NCBI RefSeq assembly: GCF_024168045.1
Contig: NZ_CP100126.1
Location: 1,319,501 to 1,383,500, forward strand
Source of the DNA: Dorea longicatena
Lineage (GTDB): Bacteria > Bacillota > Clostridia > Lachnospirales > Lachnospiraceae
Direction of reading: 5' to 3'
DNA: 64,000 nt
Below are positions 52,017-61,933 of the stretch, in pieces (positions within the stretch are counted from its first letter, which is position 1; each line of letters begins with the position of its first letter). Both the position numbers and the translations under genes were made by a program. The notes below the pieces were generated by a model. That model saw only the letters and a program-made list of their open reading frames with translations, did no database searches and was not told the origin of the DNA.

Positions 52017-55000
52017 ATGACGAAGATTCAAAAAAGTAAGAAAACGATAGCTTCGTTACTGGCAGGGATATTGCTATGTCAGGTCTCTGCGTTTGGCGTG
52101 TCACAGACCAGTGTGAATGCGGAAAATCCGGCAAGGAAGTTGAGTTTTGAAGTTGTAGGAGAAGGTTCCGTAACAGTAACAGATGTAGAGGATTGTATAA
52201 GAACGGTCCAATCAGGCAGTGAAATAACAGTGCCTGATGGAATGTGTATACGTGTACAATCGGATGCAGAAGAAGACACCAGGATCAGCATGAAGATACT
52301 TGATGAAGAAGGCAGATACGAGCTGGAAGACACTTCGGTGACAGAGGGGAAGAGTTACTGGCGTGATATTACAGCTATGGGTATGAACAAGAAAGTAGTC
52401 ATAACATTCGGGGAAGAAGCAGGAAGAAGCAGTGTATATTCAAGAAGAATGGTACAGGCGCGGGGAAATCAACAAAAGCCGGAAGTAGGGGATGTATTTA
52501 CCGGAAATTGTGTGGTCACGGCTGTGAATGGTGGAAACGGTCATACGGTACACGGGGTAACCATGGGCGGATTTACCGGAATCCTTGCCGGCGTTACTGC
52601 AAACGGAGGGTGTGCGGATCATACGGCTGCTGCGCCATATACAGGGCAGGAATGCACCTATAAATACACCATCACTGCAGTGAATAAAGCAACGGGAGAA
52701 GTTACAGGAAACTTATACTGTACGAGTGTGAATGGGGCAACGGATGGCGTGACAAAAGACAGCAGCGGCAGGCTGATCGGGTATCAGAGAGTCAGCGGAA
52801 CTGCCGTCATACACCGCAGTTACAACGGTTATGCAAAGTTAAAAAAAGGAAAGACACTGACAACGCTTACAGATGGTAATGCAGAATATTCTTTGGAAGG
52901 TGCAGCCTACGGAGTCTATTCAGATCGTGGCGCAACGAGAGAAAACGCTGTATTTACAACGGATAAAAACGGAGAGTCTAATACGCTGGAATTAGAAGAA
53001 GGTATGTATTATGTAAAAGAAAAGAAAGCACCAAAAGGATATAAACTGGATGAGAGGATATATCCGGTAACAGTTACATCCGGACAGACAGCAGAAGTAA
53101 ATGTGAAGGATGTACCGGTGTATTCAGATATAGAATTGCTCCTGGATAAAATCGATCAGGAGAGCAAAGAGGGAAAAGCACTTGGCGGTGGAAGCCTGGA
53201 AGGTGCAGAGTTTACAGTACGCTTTTATGCAGGCAGATATACGCAGGAATCTTTGCCTGAAAAACCTTCGAAAGTATGGGTGTTACGTACCAAAAAGGAG
53301 AATGACGTCTGCAGAAGTAAAATGGGAAAAGAGTATCAGATATCCGGTGATGATTTTTATTATGCAGAAAATGGAGATAAGCCGGTGCTTCCGCTTGGAA
53401 CAGTCAGCATTGAAGAAACCAAAGCGCCAAAAGGATATATGCTGGAAAAGGCTTATATAGAAGGAGATAACGGAAAACTTGCAGAAAATTATTACCTGAC
53501 ACAGATCGTTCAGAATGGAAATCAGACCAATATACAGGGTGGAAACAACTATAAAATAGCAGACCGTATATGTAGAGGGGATATTGAATTTCAGAAAAAA
53601 GATGAAGAAACACAGATGGCAATGGCAGGAATTCCGTTTCAGATCACATCGGTAACGACGGGTGAATGTCACCGGATCATGACAGACGAAAATGGATATT
53701 TTTCATCGGCATCTGATTATACGAAACACAGCAAAGATACCAATAGCGGACAATCTGAAAGTGGTGTGTGGTTTGGAACGAACAGTAACGGAGAAAGTGT
53801 AGAGGTAAATGATGCATATGGTGCATTTCCTTATGATACCTATCAGCTGGAAGAACTTCGCTGTGAAGAAAATGTAGATAAAGTTCTGTATAAAGGAACA
53901 TTCCGTATTTCCAGGGACCGGTATGTTGTTGATCTTGGGACAATACTTAATCCAGATCTTACAATTGCAACATCAGCAAAAGATGAAGCAACCGGAACAC
54001 ATTATTCAAATGCAGACGAAAAAGTAACGATCATAGATACCGTCACTTATACAGGTTTGAAAAAAGGGCAGGAATATGTCATGAAGGGTACATTGATGGA
54101 CAGGGAAACAGGGGAAATGATTCTGGATGGCGAAAACGGAAATATTACTGCTTCTAAGAGATTTAAGCCAAAGACAGCAGAAGGCAGCGTGGAAGTAAAA
54201 TTTGACTTTGATGCAAAGTCTCTGGCCGGAAAAAGTATTACAATATTTGAAGAATGCATGTTGGATAATACAGTGATCGCAGTGCATAAGGATCTGGAAG
54301 ATGCAGATCAGATGATTCATTTTCCAAAATTAAAAACTTCTGTAAAAGACGAAGTAACAGATATGAAGATGGTAAAAGCTGAGAAAGATATGCGGATTAT
54401 AGATACGGTAGAATATCATAATCTGAAAAAAGGGAAAAAATACAAGATTACCGGAACGTTAATGGATAAGGAAACAGGAAAAGCAGCAAGAAGTGCGTCT
54501 GGCAGAAAGATAACAGAAAGTGTAGAATTTGTTGCAGAAGGAAAAGACGGAACAGCGGAAGTAGAGTTTGTGTTTGATGGAAGTAATCTTGCAGGAAAGA
54601 CATTGGTCGCATTTGAAAAATTATATTATGGTGATAAATTATATGCAGTACATACAGATCTGGAAGATGAAGATCAGACAATCCATGTGCCGGCAGCAGG
54701 AACAACGGCTTCTGACAAAAATACAGGGACACATCATGCATATGCCGGTGAATATGTAGAACTTACAGATACGATAGAATACAGGAATCTACTGCCTGGT
54801 GAAACCTACACATTACATGGAACGGTAGTCGAGAAGGAGACAGAACAGCGGTTGAGTGAAGAAAAACAGCAGGAATTTATTCCGGAAAAGGCAGATGGCA
54901 GTATTGAAATTGCATTTGAAATCAATGGAACTGATCTGTCGGGAAAAACGGCAGTCATATATGAAGAGATTAAAATAGACGGAAAAAGCATCGCAGAACA

Positions 55001-55592
55001 TAAAAATCCGGAGGCAAAAGAACAAAGTATTTATTTCCCGAAGATTGGTACAAAAGCTATGGATAAAAAGTCAAAGACGCAGGAAGGAGATGCAAGAGAA
55101 AAGCAGACAATCATAGATCAGGTGTCTTATGAAAATCTGCTGCCTGGCGAAACTTACATATTAAAAGGCGTTTTGATGGATAAAGCAGACGGGAAAGAAA
55201 TGACAGATAAAAACAACAGAAAAATCACAGGCAGAACAACATTTACGCCGGAAAAATCAGCAGGAACAGTTGAAATGACATTCGAACTTGATGCACGTGA
55301 ATTGGGCGGGAAAGCGGTTGTGGTATTTGAGAATCTGTATGATGAGGAAGATCATCTGATTGCAGATGAAGCGAATATAGATAATGCGGATCAGACAATT
55401 ATATATAAGAATAATGAAAAATCTGCAGTATCGCCGAAAATCAACACAGACAATCCGAAACCATCTTCATCCATCCGTAAATCACCGAAGACAGGAGTGG
55501 AAAATCATACATTTTTATGGATGTTGACGCTTGGATCTCTGGGAACAGCGGTTGCGGCCGGAATTGCAATTTATAGAAAAAAACGGGATTGA
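52017..55592 (+). CDS. Large wall-anchored surface protein with SpaA/Cna-B and four VaFE domains
   Basis: A 1191-residue adhesin-like protein from ATG 52017 (AGAGAGG upstream; the frame is open to 51945). It has a signal peptide at 1-36, a thioester-like Cys-rich region at about 160-270, and prealbumin-like SpaA domains at about 290-370, 370-520 and 520-645 (EGAEFTVRF, KAPKGY repeats). Four tandem VaFE repeats follow at about 645-1120 (each with YxxLxxGxxYxxxGTLMD and a V/I-F/Y-E segment). A Thr/Gln pattern (TASDKNTGTH to EDEDQTIH) fits T-Q ester bonds. The sorting signal SPKTG (1156-1160), membrane helix and RKKRD follow. No sortase gene is adjacent. Probably binds host or mucus surfaces. 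Confidence 0.88.
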   Translation: MTKIQKSKKTIASLLAGILLCQVSAFGVSQTSVNAENPARKLSFEVVGEGSVTVTDVEDCIRTVQSGSEITVPDGMCIRVQSDAEEDTRISMKILDEEGRYELEDTSVTEGKSYWRDITAMGMNKKVVITFGEEAGRSSVYSRRMVQARGNQQKPEVGDVFTGNCVVTAVNGGNGHTVHGVTMGGFTGILAGVTANGGCADHTAAAPYTGQECTYKYTITAVNKATGEVTGNLYCTSVNGATDGVTKDSSGRLIGYQRVSGTAVIHRSYNGYAKLKKGKTLTTLTDGNAEYSLEGAAYGVYSDRGATRENAVFTTDKNGESNTLELEEGMYYVKEKKAPKGYKLDERIYPVTVTSGQTAEVNVKDVPVYSDIELLLDKIDQESKEGKALGGGSLEGAEFTVRFYAGRYTQESLPEKPSKVWVLRTKKENDVCRSKMGKEYQISGDDFYYAENGDKPVLPLGTVSIEETKAPKGYMLEKAYIEGDNGKLAENYYLTQIVQNGNQTNIQGGNNYKIADRICRGDIEFQKKDEETQMAMAGIPFQITSVTTGECHRIMTDENGYFSSASDYTKHSKDTNSGQSESGVWFGTNSNGESVEVNDAYGAFPYDTYQLEELRCEENVDKVLYKGTFRISRDRYVVDLGTILNPDLTIATSAKDEATGTHYSNADEKVTIIDTVTYTGLKKGQEYVMKGTLMDRETGEMILDGENGNITASKRFKPKTAEGSVEVKFDFDAKSLAGKSITIFEECMLDNTVIAVHKDLEDADQMIHFPKLKTSVKDEVTDMKMVKAEKDMRIIDTVEYHNLKKGKKYKITGTLMDKETGKAARSASGRKITESVEFVAEGKDGTAEVEFVFDGSNLAGKTLVAFEKLYYGDKLYAVHTDLEDEDQTIHVPAAGTTASDKNTGTHHAYAGEYVELTDTIEYRNLLPGETYTLHGTVVEKETEQRLSEEKQQEFIPEKADGSIEIAFEINGTDLSGKTAVIYEEIKIDGKSIAEHKNPEAKEQSIYFPKIGTKAMDKKSKTQEGDAREKQTIIDQVSYENLLPGETYILKGVLMDKADGKEMTDKNNRKITGRTTFTPEKSAGTVEMTFELDARELGGKAVVVFENLYDEEDHLIADEANIDNADQTIIYKNNEKSAVSPKINTDNPKPSSSIRKSPKTGVENHTFLWMLTLGSLGTAVAAGIAIYRKKRD

Positions 55593-55598
55593 TGAAAG

Positions 55599-55644
55599 TT
55601 AAGCACTAGCGGAAGAAAATAGAATCTTCTGTTAGTGCTTTTTG
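55599..55644 (+). terminator. Terminator after the surface protein
   Basis: AAGCACTAGCGGAAGA, 8-base loop, TCTTCTGTTAGTGCTT then TTTG. Confidence 0.88.
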
Positions 55645-55645
55645 T

Positions 55646-55713
55646 ATAAAAAAAGAAACATCTACTTCTTACGAAAACATAGTAACAAAAATAGTAAGAA
55701 AAGTAAATGTCTC
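55646..55713 (-). terminator. Terminator of tRNA-Leu
   Basis: On the minus strand, GAGACATTTACTTTTCTTAC pairs with GTAAGAAGTAGATGTTTC (loop of about 20 bases), followed by TTTTTTT. Confidence 0.75.
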
Positions 55714-55751
55714 TAATCGTTAAACCCCTTGATTTTACTGGGTTTTTTGAA

Positions 55752-55834
55752 TGCGGATAGTGGGACTTGAACCCACACGAAGTCACCTCCGCAAGATTTT
55801 GAGTCTTGTGCGTCTGCCATTCCGCCATATCCGC
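55752..55834 (-). tRNA. tRNA-Leu, anticodon CAA
   Basis: An 83-base minus-strand gene. Acceptor GCGGATA pairs with TATCCGC, discriminator A. The anticodon stem CAAGA/TCTTG flanks loop CTCAAAA with CAA (reads TTG). There is a long variable arm and a T-arm with GGTTCAAGTCCC. The CCA end is not encoded. A perfect TTGACA/TATAAT promoter lies just upstream and a terminator downstream. Confidence 0.96.
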
Positions 55835-55861
55835 ATATGTGTTGTTCACACAACAAAATAA

Positions 55862-55890
55862 ATTATAACTATAAATGTATCGTCTGTCAA
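55862..55890 (-). promoter_or_regulatory. Consensus promoter of tRNA-Leu
   Basis: Minus strand TTGACA (55885-55890), 17-bp spacer, TATAAT (55862-55867); both hexamers perfect. Confidence 0.85.
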
Positions 55891-55977
55891 TCTTTTTTTA
55901 AAAAAAAGAAAAGGTGAATGTGACAGATAAGGGAAGAATAAGTAGGAGTAAAAATTAGCCTTTTAAAAAGAAGCAAA

Positions 55978-56006
55978 TTGGTGTATAGTAAGATAGTGAT
56001 TTTATA
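55978..56006 (+). promoter_or_regulatory. Candidate promoter of polA
   Basis: TTGGTG (55978-55983), 17-bp spacer, TTTATA (56001-56006); a weak match placed 30 bases before the start. Confidence 0.4.
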
Positions 56007-56037
56007 AGAAAATGAACTATTTAGGTGGAGAGATAAA

Positions 56038-58653
56038 ATGAGCAGTAAAATTGTTCTGATAGATGGCCACAGTATTTTGAACCGCGCCTTTTACGGGCTG
56101 CCGGATCTGACGAATGCAGAAGGCCTTCATACAAATGCAATATATGGATTTCTGACGATTATGTTTAAACTTCTGGAAGAAGAAAAACCAGACTATCTGA
56201 CGGTGGCATTTGATGTCCATGCTCCGACTTTCAGACATAAAATGTATGCAGAATATAAAGGCACCAGAAAGCCGATGGCTGATGAACTAAGGCAGCAGGT
56301 TCCTGTGATCAAAGAAGTGCTTCAGGCAATGGGAGTGAAGACGATCGAATGTGCGGGTCTGGAGGCCGATGACCTGATCGGTACACTTTCCAAGCGTTGT
56401 GAGCGCAAGGATATGGAAGTTGTGGTTATTTCCGGAGACCGTGATCTGTTGCAGCTGGCAACTGAGCATGTAAAGATCCGAATTCCGAAGACGAAGCAGG
56501 GCAGAACGGAGATAGAAGATTATTATGCCAAAGATGTTTTTGAACGCTATCAGGTGACACCGGAAGAATTCATCGATCTGAAAGCGTTAATGGGCGACAC
56601 GGCAGATAATATTCCGGGAGTTCCTGGTATCGGGGAAAAGACAGCGACAAAGATCATCACACAGTATCACTCGATAGAAACGGCGCACGATCATGTGGAA
56701 GAACTGAAGCCGCCGAGAGCGTCTAAATCATTAAATGAATACTGGGATCTTGCGGTGCTCAGCAAAGAACTTGCAACAATCAATGTGAATGCTGAGTTTT
56801 CATATGAACTTTCAGAAGCAAAACTGGGTAACATATACACTGAGGAAGCATATGTCTTCTTTCAGAAACTAGAGTTTAAAAATCTTCTTTCCAGATTCGA
56901 TGTTGCGGCACCGGCAAATAAGATCGAGGATGGTTTCAGGATTATCACTTCAAAAAGAGAGGCAGAAGAGATTTTTGCAAAGGCTGAAAAGGCACAGACG
57001 ACAGGAACAGTACTTTTTAAAGATATGGAAAATGTATTGCCGTTATTTGCAGATCAGGCCGGACTCGGAGGTATCGGTCTGTGCTTCTCAAATGAAGCAG
57101 GCTTTTGTATAAAAACCGGGAATGATATATCAGGAGAATGGCTTTTGGAAAAGCTTGCAGATGTGGCAGAAACGACAGATACATTTTCGATGTTTCATCT
57201 GAAAGAATCAATGGATCAGATTAAGATCCGGAAACCGGAAAATTGTTTTGATGTGAGTGTGGCTGCATATCTGCTGAATCCACTTAAGAATAATTATACA
57301 TGGGAAGATGTTGCGAGAGAACATCTGGACCTGATGGTTGATGAAAAGGCAGATCAGGAAATAAAGGCCTGCTATGAAGCTTATACAAATTATGCATCAG
57401 TAGAAGTCCTGAGCCGGAAATTAGCGGATACGAAGATGGATACCTTGTTCCGGGAAATTGAGATGCCGCTGGTATTTACATTGTTCGATATGGAGCAGAA
57501 TGGTATCCGTGTTGAGGCAGAGGCACTAAAACAGTATGGTGATCAGCTTGCCGGCAAGATCGGTGATCTGGAAAAGGAGATCTACGAAGAGGCTGGCGAA
57601 ACATTTAATATTAATTCGCCAAAACAGCTGGGTGTGGTATTGTTTGAAAATATGAAGCTTCCGGGTGGGCGAAAGACAAAGACGGGTTATTCCACTGCTG
57701 CAGATGTTCTTGAAAAACTGGCGCCGGAACATCCGGTAGTTGCAAAGATTTTGGAATACAGACAGTATACAAAGCTCAAATCCACATATGCGGACGGACT
57801 GGCAAATTATATTCAGGATGATGGAAGGATTCATGGAAAATTCAATCAGACGATCACGGCAACCGGAAGAATCAGCAGTACAGAACCAAATCTTCAGAAT
57901 ATTCCGGTGCGGATGGAGCTTGGCCGCCTGATCCGTAAAGTATTCATTCCGGAAGATGGATACCGGTTCGTGGATGCCGATTATTCACAGATCGAACTTC
58001 GCGTATTAGCACATTGTTCCGGAGATGAGCATCTGATCCGGGCATATAAAGAACAAAGTGACATTCACCGTATTACAGCATCGCAGGTATTTCATATACC
58101 GTTTGATGAGGTGACTCCGCAGCAGAGAAGGAATGCAAAAGCCGTAAATTTCGGTATTGTGTATGGAATCAGTTCATTTGGACTGAGTCAGGATCTGAGC
58201 ATTACACGAAAAGAGGCTGCAAAATATATTGATGATTATTTTGCAACCTATCCGGGAATCAAGACATTTCTGGATCATGCAGTGACACATGCAAAAGAAG
58301 AAGGGTATGTGGTAACACTGTTCGGAAGAAGACGTCCGGTTCCGGAGCTTTCTTCCAGTAATTTCATGCAACGTTCGTTCGGAGAGCGGGTGGCAATGAA
58401 TTCTCCGATTCAGGGAGCGGCAGCAGATATCATAAAGATTGCAATGATCCGGGTGAATCAGAAACTGAAAAAACAGAAGATGAAATCAAGACTTGTCTTA
58501 CAGGTGCATGATGAACTTCTGATAGAAGCATACGAACCGGAACTGGAAGCAGTTCAAAAGATTTTAAAAGAAGAGATGGAGCATGCGGCCAAATTAAAGG
58601 TGCCGCTTGAAATAGACATGCATACAGGAGTGAACTGGTACGAAGCAAAATAA
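56038..58653 (+). CDS. polA: DNA polymerase I
   Basis: An 871-residue replication/repair polymerase. The N-terminal 5'-3' nuclease (residues about 1-290) has IDGHSILNRAFYGLP, SGDRDLLQL and MGDTADNIPGVPGIGEKTA. The middle domain (about 300-460) has the 3'-5' exonuclease shape, but I see none of the usual acidic metal-binding motifs, so proofreading is probably lost. The polymerase domain has DADYSQIELR (motif A, near 645), the finger helix KAVNFGIVYGIS and HDELLIE (motif C, near 823). AGGTGGAG precedes the start. coaE follows after 12 bp. Confidence 0.96.
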   Translation: MSSKIVLIDGHSILNRAFYGLPDLTNAEGLHTNAIYGFLTIMFKLLEEEKPDYLTVAFDVHAPTFRHKMYAEYKGTRKPMADELRQQVPVIKEVLQAMGVKTIECAGLEADDLIGTLSKRCERKDMEVVVISGDRDLLQLATEHVKIRIPKTKQGRTEIEDYYAKDVFERYQVTPEEFIDLKALMGDTADNIPGVPGIGEKTATKIITQYHSIETAHDHVEELKPPRASKSLNEYWDLAVLSKELATINVNAEFSYELSEAKLGNIYTEEAYVFFQKLEFKNLLSRFDVAAPANKIEDGFRIITSKREAEEIFAKAEKAQTTGTVLFKDMENVLPLFADQAGLGGIGLCFSNEAGFCIKTGNDISGEWLLEKLADVAETTDTFSMFHLKESMDQIKIRKPENCFDVSVAAYLLNPLKNNYTWEDVAREHLDLMVDEKADQEIKACYEAYTNYASVEVLSRKLADTKMDTLFREIEMPLVFTLFDMEQNGIRVEAEALKQYGDQLAGKIGDLEKEIYEEAGETFNINSPKQLGVVLFENMKLPGGRKTKTGYSTAADVLEKLAPEHPVVAKILEYRQYTKLKSTYADGLANYIQDDGRIHGKFNQTITATGRISSTEPNLQNIPVRMELGRLIRKVFIPEDGYRFVDADYSQIELRVLAHCSGDEHLIRAYKEQSDIHRITASQVFHIPFDEVTPQQRRNAKAVNFGIVYGISSFGLSQDLSITRKEAAKYIDDYFATYPGIKTFLDHAVTHAKEEGYVVTLFGRRRPVPELSSSNFMQRSFGERVAMNSPIQGAAADIIKIAMIRVNQKLKKQKMKSRLVLQVHDELLIEAYEPELEAVQKILKEEMEHAAKLKVPLEIDMHTGVNWYEAK

Positions 58654-58665
58654 GAGGTGTGAGAG

Positions 58666-59256
58666 ATGAAGATTATAGGAATTACCGGAGGAGTAGGCGC
58701 AGGGAAAACACAGATTTTGGAATATCTGAATAATAAATATGGTGCGACTATTTGTATGGCAGATGAAGTAGGAAAGAAACTGCAGAAAAAAGGAACAGAA
58801 TGCTTTGATGAAATTGTTGCACATTTCGGAGAGAAAATTCTGGATGAAAAAGGAGAGTTGGACCGGACAAAGCTTTCAGACATTGTTTTTGCCGACAGGG
58901 TTGAACTTTCTGTACTGAATGGGATTGTACATCCAAAAGTAAAAGAAGAAATTCAGAAGAAGATTGCAAGAGAAGAACGCAAAAGTACGAATCTGATGCT
59001 GATTGAAGGAGCACTTCTGATCGAGGATCATTATGAGGAGATCTGTGATGAACTTTGGTATGTGTATGTGGAAGATTCGATCCGCAGAAAACGTCTGAAA
59101 TATGCAAGAGGATATGAGGACTGTAAAGTGGATCAGATTTTCGAAGCACAACTTCCGAAAGATCTGTTCATGCGTCACTGTGACCGGGTGATCGATAACA
59201 GCGGACAGTTTGAAGAGACAAAGATCCAGCTGAATAAGATCATAGAAGACTTATAG
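58666..59256 (+). CDS. coaE: Dephospho-CoA kinase
   Basis: Last step of CoA synthesis. The 196-residue product starts KIIGITGGVGAGKTQI (P-loop), has a conserved Asp in CMADEVGKKL and the lid region YVEDSIRRKRLKYARGY. GAGGTGTGAGAG precedes the start. Close behind polA (12 bp), the common polA-coaE order of Firmicutes. Confidence 0.95.
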   Translation: MKIIGITGGVGAGKTQILEYLNNKYGATICMADEVGKKLQKKGTECFDEIVAHFGEKILDEKGELDRTKLSDIVFADRVELSVLNGIVHPKVKEEIQKKIAREERKSTNLMLIEGALLIEDHYEEICDELWYVYVEDSIRRKRLKYARGYEDCKVDQIFEAQLPKDLFMRHCDRVIDNSGQFEETKIQLNKIIEDL

Positions 59257-59276
59257 AAAGGCAGATAATATTTAAT

Positions 59277-60074
59277 ATGAGATTATGCAGTATTGCAAGT
59301 GGAAGCAGTGGAAACTGCATCTATGTAGGAGATGATCAGACACATCTTCTGGTTGATACCGGTATCAGCAAAAAAAGGATAGAAGAAGGGCTGGCAAAAT
59401 TGGAGATAAAAGGAGATGAACTGGAAGGCATCCTGATTACGCATGAGCATGTGGATCATATTCAGGGACTTGGTGTGTTCAGCAGAAAATATGAGATTCC
59501 AATCTATGCGACACCTGGAACTATTGCGGGAATCCGGAATTATAAAAAGCTGGGAAACCTCCCAGACGGACTATTACATGAGGTAGAGGTTGATCAGCCA
59601 TTTTCACTGGGAACACTGAACATTGATCCGTTTGCAATCTCCCATGATGCGAACGAACCATCCGGATACCGGATAGATAACGGTAAAAAGGCAGTTGCGG
59701 TTGCAACAGACCTTGGAATATATGATGATTATACCGTAGAACATCTAAAAGATTTGAATGCAGTCGTTCTGGAAGCAAATCATGACATACATATGTTGGA
59801 AGTAGGACCATATCCATACCCCCTGAAACGGAGAGTTATGGGAGATAAGGGACATCTGTCTAACGAATTGTCAGGAAAGCTTCTTTGCGATATATTACAT
59901 GATGACTTGCAGTATGTCGTTCTTGGACATTTAAGTAAAGAGAATAATTATGAAGAACTGGCATATGAGACGGTCAGACTGGAAATCAGCATTGGTGATA
60001 ATCCTTATAAGGGAAATGACATTCCGATGATGGTAGCTAAACGGGATCAGGTATCTGATATCATTGCATTATAA
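59277..60074 (+). CDS. Metallo-beta-lactamase-fold hydrolase, YycJ/WalJ type
   Basis: A 265-residue protein starting RLCSIASGSSGNCIYVGDD, the YycJ/WalJ N-terminus. It has metal-binding ITHEHVDHIQGL at about 55-66, AISHDANEPSGYRI, LEANHDIHML and LGHLSKENN. WalJ-type proteins are exonuclease-like or linked to replication and wall control; which applies here is unknown. GAAAGGCAG precedes the start, 20 bp after coaE. Confidence 0.9.
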   Translation: MRLCSIASGSSGNCIYVGDDQTHLLVDTGISKKRIEEGLAKLEIKGDELEGILITHEHVDHIQGLGVFSRKYEIPIYATPGTIAGIRNYKKLGNLPDGLLHEVEVDQPFSLGTLNIDPFAISHDANEPSGYRIDNGKKAVAVATDLGIYDDYTVEHLKDLNAVVLEANHDIHMLEVGPYPYPLKRRVMGDKGHLSNELSGKLLCDILHDDLQYVVLGHLSKENNYEELAYETVRLEISIGDNPYKGNDIPMMVAKRDQVSDIIAL

Positions 60075-60130
60075 GAAAAGTAGAATGTAAGAAAGAAACA
60101 ATGGCGAAGACAATAGGAGGAAAACAAATC

Positions 60131-60403
60131 ATGAAGAAATGTGTAATCACAGTTGTAGGAAAAGACACCGTAGGTATTATTGCAAAAGTATGTGAGTATC
60201 TTGCAGGAGCAAATGTTAATATCCTTGATATCTCTCAGACCATCGTAGATGGATACTTTAATATGATGACGATTGTTGATGTAACAAATTGCAGCAAAGA
60301 AGTGGCTGTGGTTTCAAAGGAGCTGGAAGAGATCGGAACTTCTATCGGTGTTGCCATTCACTGTCAGAGAGAAGAAATATTTGAAAAAATGCACAGATTA
60401 TAA
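60131..60403 (+). CDS. ACT-domain protein (UPF0237)
   Basis: A single ACT-domain protein of 90 residues from ATG 60131 (AGGAGG upstream; the frame is open to 60101). It begins [20 protein letters not shown] and ends [14 protein letters not shown] modules bind small ligands, usually amino acids, and stand-alone copies resemble GcvR. It is always seen paired with a UPF0210 protein, which starts 38 bp downstream here, so it is probably the ligand-sensing partner. Confidence 0.93.
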   Translation: MKKCVITVVGKDTVGIIAKVCEYLAGANVNILDISQTIVDGYFNMMTIVDVTNCSKEVAVVSKELEEIGTSIGVAIHCQREEIFEKMHRL

Positions 60404-60441
60404 GCAAATTAAAAATATTCACGGAAAGGCAGGAAAAACAC

Positions 60442-61806
60442 ATGATAAACAGATATGAAGTATATGAGACAAATCAGATGATTGCAGAGGAGAATCTGGA
60501 TGTACGTACAATTACCCTTGGAATCAGCCTGTTGGATTGTATAGATGCAGACCTTGATAAATTAAATGAAAATATTTACAACAAAATCACTACCGTTGCG
60601 AAAGATCTTGTGAAGACCGGAGAGGAGATCGAGCAGGAATTTGGTATTCCGATCGTTAATAAACGAATCTCCATAACACCGGTAGCACTGATCGGCGGTG
60701 CGGCATGCAAAAGTCCTGAGGATTTTGTTACGATTGCAAAGACATTGGATAAAGCTGCAAAAGAAGTCGGTGTAAACTTCATCGGTGGTTATTCGGCGCT
60801 GGTGTCAAAGTCTATGACAAAAAGCGATGAGAACCTGATCTGCTCGGTTCCGCAGGCACTTGCATGTACAGACCGTATCTGCAGCTCGATCAATGTGGGA
60901 TCAACGAAGACCGGTATTAACATGGATGCAGTACGTCTGTGTGGTGAAATTGTAAAGAAGACAGCTGATGCAACAAAAGAAAATGATTCTCTCGGATGTG
61001 CAAAACTTGTAGTATTCTGTAACGCGCCGGACGATAATCCATTTATGGCAGGTGCATTCCTTGGTGTAACAGAAGGAGATGCTGTGATCAATGTCGGTGT
61101 CAGCGGACCTGGTGTTGTAAAGCATGCGATTGAACAGGTGCGGGGCAAAGGCTTCGAAGAGTTATGTGAGACGATTAAAAAGACAGCATTTAAGGTGACT
61201 CGTGTCGGACAGTTGGTTGCCGGAGAAGCATCCAAACGTCTTGGTATTCCATTTGGAATTATTGATCTGTCACTGGCACCGACTCCGGCAATTGGGGACA
61301 GCGTCGCAGAGATTCTGGAAGAAATCGGTCTGGAACGTGTTGGTGCGCCGGGAACGACGGCAGCGCTTGCAATGTTAAATGATCAGGTTAAAAAGGGCGG
61401 TGTTATGGCTTCTTCTTACGTAGGCGGACTGAGTGGTGCTTTTATCCCTGTAAGTGAAGATAAAGGTATGATCGATGCAGTGGAAATGGGTGCACTCACA
61501 ATTGAAAAACTGGAAGCAATGACATGTGTATGTTCGGTAGGACTTGATATGATTGCGATTCCGGGTAAGACAAGTGCTTCTACTATTTCCGGAATTATTG
61601 CAGATGAGATGGCAATTGGTATGGTGAACCAGAAGACGACCGCAGTACGTCTGATTCCGGTTATTGGAAAAGATGTCGGAGAGACGGCAGAATTTGGTGG
61701 GCTTCTCGGTTATGCACCAATCATTCCGGTCAATGAATATGACTGCAGTGCATTTGTGAATAGAAAAGGAAGAATCCCTGCTCCTGTACACAGCTTTAAG
61801 AACTAA
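60442..61806 (+). CDS. UPF0210 (DUF711) family protein
   Basis: A 454-residue conserved protein with a PFL-like fold by family description. Visible segments are [57 protein letters not shown] and [31 protein letters not shown] precedes the start. It forms a pair with the ACT protein just upstream. The enzyme activity is not known; no glycyl-radical loop is visible, so it should not be read as a formate-lyase. Confidence 0.92.
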   Translation: MINRYEVYETNQMIAEENLDVRTITLGISLLDCIDADLDKLNENIYNKITTVAKDLVKTGEEIEQEFGIPIVNKRISITPVALIGGAACKSPEDFVTIAKTLDKAAKEVGVNFIGGYSALVSKSMTKSDENLICSVPQALACTDRICSSINVGSTKTGINMDAVRLCGEIVKKTADATKENDSLGCAKLVVFCNAPDDNPFMAGAFLGVTEGDAVINVGVSGPGVVKHAIEQVRGKGFEELCETIKKTAFKVTRVGQLVAGEASKRLGIPFGIIDLSLAPTPAIGDSVAEILEEIGLERVGAPGTTAALAMLNDQVKKGGVMASSYVGGLSGAFIPVSEDKGMIDAVEMGALTIEKLEAMTCVCSVGLDMIAIPGKTSASTISGIIADEMAIGMVNQKTTAVRLIPVIGKDVGETAEFGGLLGYAPIIPVNEYDCSAFVNRKGRIPAPVHSFKN

Positions 61807-61825
61807 AAAGAGAACAGAGCTATAA

Positions 61826-61886
61826 GAAAAACGTGTGGCATATGATAATGAATACAATTTATATTATCATATGCTACACGTTTTTG
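61826..61886. terminator. Terminator between the UPF0210 gene and tmcAL
   Basis: AAAAACGTGTGGCATATGAT (arm about 23 bases) pairs with the mirrored ATTATCATATGCTACACG arm, then TTTTT. Confidence 0.92.
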
Positions 61887-61933
61887 TGCCTGGACAGGAA
61901 AGGAGCGCTGCTGACGAAAGAATGATTTATATA

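Noticed and set aside
55835..56037. Possible small gene or regulatory RNA between tRNA-Leu and polA
   Set aside because: Only the tRNA promoter, a short TGTTGT/ACAACA dyad and AT-rich sequence are seen; no open frame with a ribosome site.
60442..61806. Glycyl-radical enzyme suggested by the family nickname PFL
   Set aside because: No RVxGY glycyl loop and no catalytic cysteine motif; unrelated to formate-lyase activity.
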